Below, piece by piece: positions 5,715 through 11,276 of a stretch of DNA of 11,276 nucleotides. The DNA lies in NCBI GenBank assembly GCA_902767055.1, contig CACXFX010000102.1:1-11276 (forward strand). Reading direction: 5' to 3'. This DNA comes from an uncultured Pseudomonadota bacterium (GTDB lineage: Bacteria; Pseudomonadota; Alphaproteobacteria; RF32; CAG-239). The notes under the pieces are model-generated. The model saw only the letters and a list, made by a program, of their open reading frames with translations, had not been told where the DNA came from and made no database searches. A program made the translations under genes and the position numbers. How positions within the stretch are numbered: the stretch's first letter is position 1; each line of letters opens with the position of its first letter.

Positions 5715-7046
5715 ATGAAAGAAAAATATTTTATTAAAACATACGGTTGTCAGATGAATGTTTATGATTCGCACCGTATGGCGATGATGCTTGAAGATAT
5801 GGGATATGAGAAGACGGACAAACAGGCAGATGCCGATTTTGTGCTGTTTAATACCTGTCATATCCGCGAAAAGGCGGCTGAAAAGCTGTTTTCAGATTTA
5901 GGGCGAGCATTGCTTATTAAAAACGAGCGCTCGGAAAGGGGGCTTGATACCGTTATCGGTGTTGCCGGTTGTGTCGTTCAGGCAGAGGACGAACAGATAT
6001 TCAAACGCGCGCCGTATGTCGATTTTGCTTTGGGGCCGCTGACTTATCATCGTTTGCCCGAGATATTAAAGAAAATAAAACAAAAGAAACAATCCGGTAT
6101 TTTGGATACGGATTTTCCCTGTGAATCGAAATTTGACTTTTTGCCTGAAAACAAAGCGACAGGCGGTTGCTCGTTTTTGGCCGTGCAGGAAGGTTGCAAC
6201 AATTTTTGCACTTATTGCGTTGTGCCTTATACAAGGGGGGTAGAGTATTCAAGACCCGTCAAAGATGTGATTGATGAGGCAAAGAATCTGATTGCCACCG
6301 GAACGCTTGAAATCAATCTTTTAGGGCAAAATGTCAATTCTTATCATGGTGAGGACGAAAAAGGTGTTGAGCGTAATTTGGCTTATTTATTAAACAAAAT
6401 GGCAGAGCTTGACGGCTTGAAGAGGCTTCGCTATACGACTTCATATCCGGCAGATGTCGATGATGATTTAATCAAATGCCACCATGATATTGATATTTTG
6501 ATGCCGTATTTGCATTTGCCGGTGCAATCAGGGTCAAACAAAATCTTAAAGTTGATGAACAGGCGCCACAGCGCAGAAACATATCTTGAGAAGATTGCAA
6601 AATTGCGCGAGGCCAATCCGAATTTGAGATTTTCATCGGATTTTATTGTCGGTTTTCCTTTTGAAACGGATGAAGATTTTGAAAAAACGCTTGATTTGGT
6701 GGATAAGGTTAAATATATTCAGGCCTTTTCCTTCAAATACAGCAGACGCCCGGGGACACCTGCGGCCGAAATGGACGGACAAGTGCCTGAAAAAATCAAA
6801 AAAGAGCGGCTTGATATTTTGCAAGCAAAACTTTTTGATTTGCAGGAGAAGTTCAACAAATCGTGTATCGGGCAAAGTTTTGATGTTTTGTTTGAACAAA
6901 AAGGGCGTCATAAGGGACAACTCATCGGTCGGACGCCTTATATGCAAAATGTGCACGTACATGCGGCAGATGATATGATGGGAAAAATTCTTAAAGTTAA
7001 AATTTCAGATGCAACAACAAATTCTTTACAAGGAGAGGTTATATAA
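5715..7046 (+). CDS. miaB: tRNA-2-methylthio-N6-dimethylallyladenosine synthase MiaB
   Basis: MiaB is a radical-SAM methylthiotransferase that converts i6A37 to ms2i6A37 in tRNAs reading UNN codons. The 443-residue product has the three-part family layout. An N-terminal UPF0004 domain carries cluster cysteines C12 (YGCQMNVYDS), C48 (FNTCHIREKAAEK) and C86 (GVAGCVVQ). The radical-SAM core has C161-x3-C165-x2-C168 (CNNFCTYCVVPYTRG). A C-terminal TRAM domain starts near residue 375. I chose the ATG at 5715 because the residues before YGCQMN then match the E. coli start in length. An in-frame ATG at 5700 would add five residues. Neither start has a Shine-Dalgarno, and the nearby promoter may give a leaderless message. 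It is the first gene of the miaB-phoH-ybeY-lnt operon and ends one base before phoH. Confidence 0.96.
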   Translation: MKEKYFIKTYGCQMNVYDSHRMAMMLEDMGYEKTDKQADADFVLFNTCHIREKAAEKLFSDLGRALLIKNERSERGLDTVIGVAGCVVQAEDEQIFKRAPYVDFALGPLTYHRLPEILKKIKQKKQSGILDTDFPCESKFDFLPENKATGGCSFLAVQEGCNNFCTYCVVPYTRGVEYSRPVKDVIDEAKNLIATGTLEINLLGQNVNSYHGEDEKGVERNLAYLLNKMAELDGLKRLRYTTSYPADVDDDLIKCHHDIDILMPYLHLPVQSGSNKILKLMNRRHSAETYLEKIAKLREANPNLRFSSDFIVGFPFETDEDFEKTLDLVDKVKYIQAFSFKYSRRPGTPAAEMDGQVPEKIKKERLDILQAKLFDLQEKFNKSCIGQSFDVLFEQKGRHKGQLIGRTPYMQNVHVHAADDMMGKILKVKISDATTNSLQGEVI

Positions 7047-7047
7047 T

Positions 7048-8019
7048 ATGGCAGAATTAAATTTTGAGTTATACAACAATCAACTGATTCAAAAATTGGT
7101 GGGTGTTAATGATGCAAACTTAAAAGTGATTGAAAAAACTTTAGGTGTTGAGATTTTGAGTTTTGGTAATCAGATGACAATCAAGGGCGGTGCAAACGAG
7201 ATTGAAAATGCTAAAACGGCAATTATGGTGCTTTATGATAAAGCAAGCAAAAATGTCGATATCGGTGAACAAGAAGTTAAAGCGGCTATTCGGATTTGCG
7301 GCGGTGCGGATCAAAAAGATTTGCAAAGCTTTAATGAAATTGTTTTGAAAACCAAAAAGCGCTATATTTATCCGCGTTCTGCAACTCAGGCAAAATACAT
7401 TGAAGCCATGCTTAAAAATGAGCTGGTGTTCGGTTTGGGCCCTGCCGGTACCGGTAAAACTTATTTAGCGGTGGCATTGGCTGTATCAATGATGCTTGAA
7501 GGTGCGGTTGACAAGATTATTCTTTCGCGTCCCGCTGTTGAGGCCGGTGAAAACTTGGGCTTTTTGCCGGGGGATTTGAAAGAAAAAGTCGATCCTTATT
7601 TGAGGCCTTTGTACGATGCTTTATATGAAATGTTGCCTGCCGAAACGGTTGATAAAAAACTTTCGTTAGGCGAGATTGAAATTGCACCTTTGGCCTTTAT
7701 GCGCGGGCGCACGCTCTCTAATGCGTTTGTGATTTTGGATGAAGCACAAAATACAACCCCGATGCAGATGAAAATGTTTTTGACCCGCTTGGGTGAAAAT
7801 TCACGCATGGTTGTCAACGGGGATTTGAGTCAGGTCGATTTGCCACGTGGTGTTGTTTCTGGCTTGCGTGATGCATTAAATATCTTGAAAAAGGTTGACA
7901 ATATTACATCTGTGACATTTACGTCATCAGATGTCGTGCGTCATGGTTTGGTCGCGAAAATCGTACAGGCCTACGAAGAAAAAACAAAACATTTGGCCGC
8001 CGAATATGAACAAATTTGA
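7048..8019 (+). CDS. ybeZ: PhoH-like ATPase (YbeZ)
   Basis: A cytoplasmic P-loop ATPase of the PhoH family, found genetically and physically linked to YbeY and thought to act in RNA metabolism. The 323-residue product has an N-terminal KH-like region (about 10-65), then the ATPase domain with Walker A GPAGTGKT (121-128), RPAVEAGENLGFLPGDLKEK (151-170) and Walker B FVILDEAQNTT (217-227). A sensor-like NGDLSQVDLP and the C-terminal SSDVVRHGLVAKIVQAYE are also family-typical. The start at 7048 follows AGGAGAGG by nine bases, and those bases are also the last codons of miaB. The frame is open upstream to 7009, but that stretch lies inside miaB. ybeY starts inside its final codons. Confidence 0.95.
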   Translation: MAELNFELYNNQLIQKLVGVNDANLKVIEKTLGVEILSFGNQMTIKGGANEIENAKTAIMVLYDKASKNVDIGEQEVKAAIRICGGADQKDLQSFNEIVLKTKKRYIYPRSATQAKYIEAMLKNELVFGLGPAGTGKTYLAVALAVSMMLEGAVDKIILSRPAVEAGENLGFLPGDLKEKVDPYLRPLYDALYEMLPAETVDKKLSLGEIEIAPLAFMRGRTLSNAFVILDEAQNTTPMQMKMFLTRLGENSRMVVNGDLSQVDLPRGVVSGLRDALNILKKVDNITSVTFTSSDVVRHGLVAKIVQAYEEKTKHLAAEYEQI

Positions 8020-8518
8020 AATTTTGACGTGCTTTGAAGATGAGCGATGGCAGAGCCTTGCAGGCATCGATGAAACGCTTATCTTAAAAGTCAGGGATGC
8101 GGTGCTGAGCACTATCAAAAAAGAGGTTGATTTTTTAAGCCTTGATAAAGATTTTATGCTCAATCTTGTTTTAAGCGATGATCAAACGGTGCATCAGTTA
8201 AACAAACAGTTTCGCAACATTGATCGGCCGACAAATGTTTTGTCTTTTGCAAATATTGATGATCCGTTTTTTGATGAAATCTTAAAAAGTGCAGAAGATA
8301 TTGAGCTTGGCGATGTGATTATGGCTTTTGAAACATTGTCAAAAGAGGCAGATGAGTTGGAAATTTCCTTAAAAGATCACTTTTGTCATTTGTGGGTGCA
8401 TGGTATGTTACACATTTTGGGCTATGATCATATTAAAGATAATGAGCGCTTAGAGATGGAAGCAAGAGAGGTCGAAATATTAAAAAAACTCGGTATTGAA
8501 AACCCTTATCAGGAATAA
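8006..8518 (+). CDS. ybeY: Endoribonuclease/rRNA maturation factor YbeY
   Basis: YbeY is a zinc-dependent protein needed for 16S rRNA 3'-end maturation and ribosome quality control. The product is 170 residues, slightly longer than E. coli (155). The metal site HGMLHILGYDH is complete (H132, H136, H142), and the family motif RNIDRPTNVLSF is at 70-81, followed by LGDVIMA. The ATG at 8006 overlaps the last 14 bases of phoH in another frame, which implies translational coupling; no clear Shine-Dalgarno is present. The frame is open upstream to 7931, but the extra 25 codons lie within phoH and do not resemble YbeY. lnt follows after three bases. Confidence 0.95.
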   Translation: MNKFEILTCFEDERWQSLAGIDETLILKVRDAVLSTIKKEVDFLSLDKDFMLNLVLSDDQTVHQLNKQFRNIDRPTNVLSFANIDDPFFDEILKSAEDIELGDVIMAFETLSKEADELEISLKDHFCHLWVHGMLHILGYDHIKDNERLEMEAREVEILKKLGIENPYQE

Positions 8519-8521
8519 AAA

Positions 8522-10036
8522 ATGGCCATATCGGAGCATATTAAACATCAAAAAACGGTGCTTGTTTTGGCAGGGATTGCGGCAAGTTTCGGGTTTGCGC
8601 CTTTTTATGCTCTGCCGGTATTTGCGCTTATGCTCATTTTTGCGCTTTTGATATGTGATGAGGCCGAAAGTTATATTCAATCGGCTAAAATCGGTTATGC
8701 CTTTGGATTTGGTTTTTTTGTCGGCGGGTTTTACTGGATTGCCAATGCATTGCTTGTTGATGCGGCCACTTTCGGATGGCTTTATCCGATTGCAATGATT
8801 GCGTTGGGCGCATTTTTCGGATTGTTTTGGGTTGTGCCGTTTATGGTATGGTATTTTTTTAAAAACACAACCGTTTGGTGTAAAATTTTTGGTTTTGCAA
8901 GTATAACGGTTTTATTCGAATATGTACGAAGCTTTGCTTTGACCGGTTTTCCGTGGAATTTGCTTGGAACGATGTTTGGTTTTTCAGATGTATTCATCCA
9001 AAGCGCAAGCATTATCGGGACCTATGGATTATCTTTTCTTTTGGTTGTAACGGTACTTTGTTTTTATGCGCTGATAAAAAAACATTATCGAGGCGGGGTA
9101 CTTGTTTTCTGTGTGATTTTAGCTTTGATGACGGTTTTTGGCATTGCTCGGCTTAAAATTTACGGCAATGCGCCTTCAGATATTAAAGTGCGGCTTGTTC
9201 AACCGAGTATCCCCCAAAGCTTGAAGTGGGATCAGAATGCTTTGGAGGATAATTTAACCGATTACATCAATTTAAGTCGTCAAGACGGGATTGATGATGT
9301 GAATTTTGTGCTTTGGGGGGAAACGGCAACAGCCTTTAATCCGAAAGAGTCGGATTATTATCAAATGTTGACAAGTTATGCCGTACCGAAAAACGGTTAT
9401 TTGATGACGGGTTTGCTTCGTTATGATGAGGCAAATGATGCGCTTTATAATTCAATGTCAGTGCTTGATGACAAAGGCAATACGGTTGCTTTTTATGATA
9501 AAAATCATTTGGTTCCGTTTGGAGAATATTTGCCTTTGAGGCAATTTTTGCCGGATTGGGTGCGCCCGATTGCAAATCAAATGGCAGATTTTGCCTCCGG
9601 TGAAAAATACAAAATTTTAGATGTGAAAGGATTGCCAAAATTTGGGGTTTTGATTTGTTACGAAGTGATTTTTCCGGATAAAGTACTTAATCGGAATGAA
9701 AAGCCTCAATTTTTAATTGTTTTAAGCAATGATGGTTGGTATGGCAAAAGCTCGGGCCCGTATCAACATTTTGTCAGTGCCAAAATGCGCGCTGTAGAGG
9801 AGGGGATTACAATTATTCGTTCAGCCAATAATGGTATCAGCGCCTTGATTGATCCGTTGGGCAGGACGCTCAAAAGTCTTGATTTGAACAAACGTGGTAT
9901 TTTGGATATTGATTTGCCTCAAAATTTGAGTATTCAAACAATTTATTCATCATTTGGCGGTGGTGTGGTCATTGAGTTTTTAATGTTCATCGTATTTTTG
10001 ATAACCTGTGCTTTAAGATTTAAACTTTTTGTTTGA
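8522..10036 (+). CDS. lnt: Apolipoprotein N-acyltransferase
   Basis: Lnt transfers the third acyl chain from phospholipid to the N-terminal cysteine of lipoproteins in the inner membrane, completing their maturation for sorting. The 504-residue product has about six hydrophobic segments in the first 205 residues. A periplasmic nitrilase-type domain follows (about 215-470), then a last membrane helix near 481-499. The catalytic triad is visible: E257 in LWGETATAF, K317 in YDKNHLVPFGEYLP and C369 in GVLICYEVIFP. LSNDGWYG and RSANNGISALIDPLGR are also typical. The start has AGGAA in the last ybeY codons. In many proteobacteria corC/ybeX lies between ybeY and lnt; here the two are three bases apart. 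The stop codon overlaps the -35 box of the next promoter. Confidence 0.96.
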   Translation: MAISEHIKHQKTVLVLAGIAASFGFAPFYALPVFALMLIFALLICDEAESYIQSAKIGYAFGFGFFVGGFYWIANALLVDAATFGWLYPIAMIALGAFFGLFWVVPFMVWYFFKNTTVWCKIFGFASITVLFEYVRSFALTGFPWNLLGTMFGFSDVFIQSASIIGTYGLSFLLVVTVLCFYALIKKHYRGGVLVFCVILALMTVFGIARLKIYGNAPSDIKVRLVQPSIPQSLKWDQNALEDNLTDYINLSRQDGIDDVNFVLWGETATAFNPKESDYYQMLTSYAVPKNGYLMTGLLRYDEANDALYNSMSVLDDKGNTVAFYDKNHLVPFGEYLPLRQFLPDWVRPIANQMADFASGEKYKILDVKGLPKFGVLICYEVIFPDKVLNRNEKPQFLIVLSNDGWYGKSSGPYQHFVSAKMRAVEEGITIIRSANNGISALIDPLGRTLKSLDLNKRGILDIDLPQNLSIQTIYSSFGGGVVIEFLMFIVFLITCALRFKLFV

Positions 10037-10061
10037 CAACCATTTAAAAATATGAGAGAAT
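10033..10061 (+). promoter_or_regulatory. Promoter of leader RNA 2
   Basis: A perfect -35 TTGACA (10033-10038) overlaps the lnt stop codon. Seventeen bases later GAGAAT (10056-10061) matches the -10 consensus at four of six positions. Transcription would begin near 10068. Confidence 0.6.
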
Positions 10062-10146
10062 AATTTTCGGGTAAGGAAAGAAATTTTCTTATCAAGTGCC
10101 GAAGCTGGGCACGGGGTTTTAGAAAGCCTTTCATAGAGAACAGTGC

Positions 10147-10181
10147 AGATAACACTGTATTTGCGTTATCTTTTTATTTTT
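10147..10181 (+). terminator. Candidate terminator 1 inside leader RNA 2
   Basis: A 7-bp stem, AGATAAC with GTTATCT, encloses an 11-nt loop and is followed by TTTTTATTTTT. The stem is AT-rich, so termination may be partial and easily prevented by the competing pairings. Confidence 0.5.
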
Positions 10182-10295
10182 AAAAAGTTTAGCGTGTTAT
10201 CCCTGACAAATGGTCGGGGTGCCGGTGGTGAATGTTCAAGATTTTTTCTAAAGACTATCGGAGTCATTTTCTCTATGTGATTTTCTAACATCCCG

Positions 10296-10322
10296 GTCGC
10301 TCATTAAGGGTGCGGCTTTTTT
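10296..10322 (+). terminator. Candidate terminator 2 just before the second LRR gene
   Basis: GTCGCTC pairs imperfectly with GGGTGCGGC (one U-U mismatch, one G-U pair) and runs into TTTTTT. It lies only about eight bases upstream of the Shine-Dalgarno, so it would block the LRR gene unless bypassed. Confidence 0.5.
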
Positions 10323-10344
10323 AATGTTAATAAGGAGAAAATAT

Positions 10345-11055
10345 ATGAAAAAGGAAAAATTTATTATCGTGTTAATGATAACAGGGTTTATGACTTTTAA
10401 TTCTTTGGCTGATGAACTGACTTGTGCAGGTGATGAAAACAGTACATGTCAGTGGCAATATGACGAAAACACACATACTTTAACAATTACCGGTACAGGG
10501 GCGATGATGGATTATGGACCGGATGGTGCGGTCGGAAGTAAAAAAACAGAATATTGGAAAGAAAGACCATGGAATGATGTTGCTACAGAGGTTGAACATG
10601 TGGTGGTGAGCGGCCTTAGTTCTATCGGGCACAGAGCTTTTCAGGGTATGACAAACCTGATTGACGCCCAAATAGATGATACCGTTACCTCTATCGGCAG
10701 AAGCAGTTTTCAACAAAATAGTAGTCTTCAAACATTAATTATTCCGAAAAGTGTGACACAGATGTATGCTGATGTTTTTGGTAGTGTATCGCTAACAGCA
10801 AATATATATTGTTCTGAAGAAATCAAATCTTCATGCGTTAATGCTTTTACTTCAAAACTAACCGAAGAACAAATTAATAATATGCTTAAAATATACACCA
10901 CAAATGGTGAAAGGTATGTTTTTGACGGTAAAGAATACAAAAGCTTAAAAGATTACAGAAACAATCATGAATATTTGCCCAAACGTATTTATACCATAGA
11001 TGAAGCTAATGCTGTTGCCGGTGAAAGAAATACTTTTAAGATAAGATATAGGTAG
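10345..11055 (+). CDS. Secreted BspA-like leucine-rich-repeat protein (second copy)
   Basis: A 236-residue exported protein of unknown function. The signal peptide MKKEKF plus hydrophobic core probably ends after NSLA (residue 22). The N-terminal part has CQWQYDENTHTLTITGTGAM (35-54), a strand pattern typical of BspA-like proteins, then PWNDVATEVEHVVVSG. LRR_5-like units cover about 84-148 (SIGHRAFQGMTNL, SIGRSSFQQNSSL, MYADVFGS). A two-cysteine segment (C156, C164) and the shared C-terminal module with PKRIYTIDEANAVAG...KIRYR follow. There is no lipobox or sortase signal. The start at 10345 is set by AAGGAGA about seven bases upstream; an in-frame ATG at 10324 sits within terminator 2 and has no Shine-Dalgarno. 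No terminator follows before the tRNA promoter, so read-through into the tRNA is possible. A surface or adhesion role is inferred, not shown. Confidence 0.87.
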   Translation: MKKEKFIIVLMITGFMTFNSLADELTCAGDENSTCQWQYDENTHTLTITGTGAMMDYGPDGAVGSKKTEYWKERPWNDVATEVEHVVVSGLSSIGHRAFQGMTNLIDAQIDDTVTSIGRSSFQQNSSLQTLIIPKSVTQMYADVFGSVSLTANIYCSEEIKSSCVNAFTSKLTEEQINNMLKIYTTNGERYVFDGKEYKSLKDYRNNHEYLPKRIYTIDEANAVAGERNTFKIRYR

Positions 11056-11081
11056 GATACACGAATTACTTAAAAAAACTC

Positions 11082-11110
11082 TTGACGAACAATATTTTTT
11101 GTTTTATTTA
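11082..11110 (+). promoter_or_regulatory. tRNA promoter
   Basis: TTGACG (11082-11087) lies 17 bases before TATTTA (11105-11110), placing the start near 11117, just upstream of the tRNA. The -10 is weak, as at other promoters in this window. Confidence 0.55.
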
Positions 11111-11124
11111 GGTGACTTGTTGTC

Positions 11125-11201
11125 GGGCGCTTAGCTCAGTTGGTTAGAGCCGGCCGCTCATAACGGTCTGGTCGTTGGTTCGAGTCCATCAGCGCCCACC
11201 A
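11125..11201 (+). tRNA. tRNA with CAU anticodon, probably tRNA-Ile2 (lysidine type)
   Basis: A complete 77-nt cloverleaf with encoded CCA. The acceptor GGGCGCT/AGCGCCC is perfect; the D stem is GCTC/GAGC, the anticodon stem GGCCG/CGGTC has loop CTCATAA, and the T loop is TTCGAGT. The CAU anticodon allows Met or, after C34 lysidine modification by TilS, Ile. The TTAGCTCAG start, GGTCG-TTGG variable/T-arm region and overall pattern resemble E. coli tRNA-Ile2 more than elongator tRNA-Met, so Ile2 is preferred; it is not the initiator. The T stem GTTGG/CCATC has one U-U mismatch (50-64). It has its own promoter and terminator. Confidence 0.9.
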
Positions 11202-11208
11202 AAAAATC

Positions 11209-11235
11209 GGAGTGATACTTGTCACTCCTTTTTTT
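11209..11235 (+). terminator. Intrinsic terminator after the tRNA
   Basis: A perfect 7-bp stem, GGAGTGA with TCACTCC, has a 6-nt loop and is followed by seven T's, eight bases after the tRNA CCA. Nothing recognisable follows it to the window end. Confidence 0.93.
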
Positions 11236-11276
11236 GTTTTAAAATCAAAATTAATTATCGCAAAATTTTAATCCCC

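Larger units (their letters stand above)
10068..10323 (+). ncRNA. Long structured leader RNA ahead of second LRR gene (unassigned)
   Basis: This fills the 308-base gap between lnt and the second LRR gene. Helices seen directly: AAGGAAA/TTTTCTT with a GAAA tetraloop (10073-10090), GTGCC/GGCAC (10096-10112), ACAGTG/CACTGT (10140-10158) and CCCTGAC/GTCGGGG (10201-10219). GATAACAC at 10148-10155 has three competing partners: the ACAGTG hairpin, which uses part of it; GTTATC at 10165-10170, forming terminator 1; and GTGTTATC at 10194-10201, a perfect 8-bp match. That is the layout expected of an attenuator. A second terminator-like hairpin ends the leader. No known riboswitch class was recognised, and two separate small RNAs are also possible. 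Confidence 0.5.

Noticed and set aside
5601..5861. An 86-codon frame on the minus strand
   Set aside because: It overlaps the miaB start, is full of Phe, His and Ile from AT-rich antisense sequence, and has no recognisable domain or ribosome site.
9943..10155. A 70-codon minus-strand frame across the lnt end and leader RNA 2
   Set aside because: It is antisense to the lnt C-terminus and has no family resemblance; a shadow frame is the simplest explanation.
10210..10251. A 13-residue open frame (MVGVPVVNVQDFF) inside leader RNA 2
   Set aside because: No ribosome binding site, and its ATG lies in the loop of the CCCTGAC/GTCGGGG hairpin. Frames this short occur often by chance.
1..11276. Mobile elements, CRISPR arrays, toxin-antitoxin pairs or integration sites
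   Set aside because: No transposase, integrase, regularly spaced repeats, or duplicated tRNA end was seen. The tRNA at 11125 is intact, with no visible attachment repeat in the 75 bases that follow it.

Overview
The window looks like a low-GC, AT-rich alphaproteobacterial chromosome, probably a host-associated (gut-type) member. This is inference from four things: the ffs-dnaX-ybaB-recR and miaB-phoH-ybeY-lnt gene orders, the character of the proteins, promoters with a strong TTGAC -35 and a loose -10, and exported leucine-rich-repeat (LRR) proteins. No species can be named from the sequence alone.

Layout. Positions 1-4352 are a leftward block: SRP RNA (ffs), dnaX, ybaB/ebfC, recR, galE and a TerC-family membrane protein cut by the window edge. 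Genes overlap or are a few bases apart, so this is probably one transcription unit. It covers protein targeting RNA, the replication clamp loader and recombinational repair, followed by UDP-sugar epimerisation and a metal-ion transporter. Positions 4461-5594 run rightward: a strong promoter, a structured RNA of about 150 nt that ends in an intrinsic terminator, then a secreted LRR protein with its own terminator. Positions 5715-10036 are a compact rightward operon: miaB (tRNA methylthiolation), phoH-like ATPase, ybeY (rRNA maturation endonuclease) and lnt (lipoprotein N-acyltransferase). The corC/ybeX gene usually found between ybeY and lnt is absent. Positions 10033-11055 hold a second promoter, a second leader of about 270 nt and a second secreted LRR protein. 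The window ends with a CAU-anticodon tRNA, probably tRNA-Ile2, with its own promoter and terminator.

The most interesting layer is accessory. Two secreted LRR proteins sit in the gaps between housekeeping operons. Their repeat domains differ, but they share a C-terminal module of about 50 residues ending in the same PKRIYTIDEAN...KIRYR tail. Each is preceded by a strong promoter and a leader RNA in which terminator and anti-terminator pairings are mutually exclusive. This suggests that both surface or secreted proteins are controlled by conditional transcription termination. Separately, dnaX carries a run of ten A residues (coding strand) at the end of its clamp-loader core. Slippage there in either direction meets a stop codon within a few codons, as expected for production of a short gamma form.
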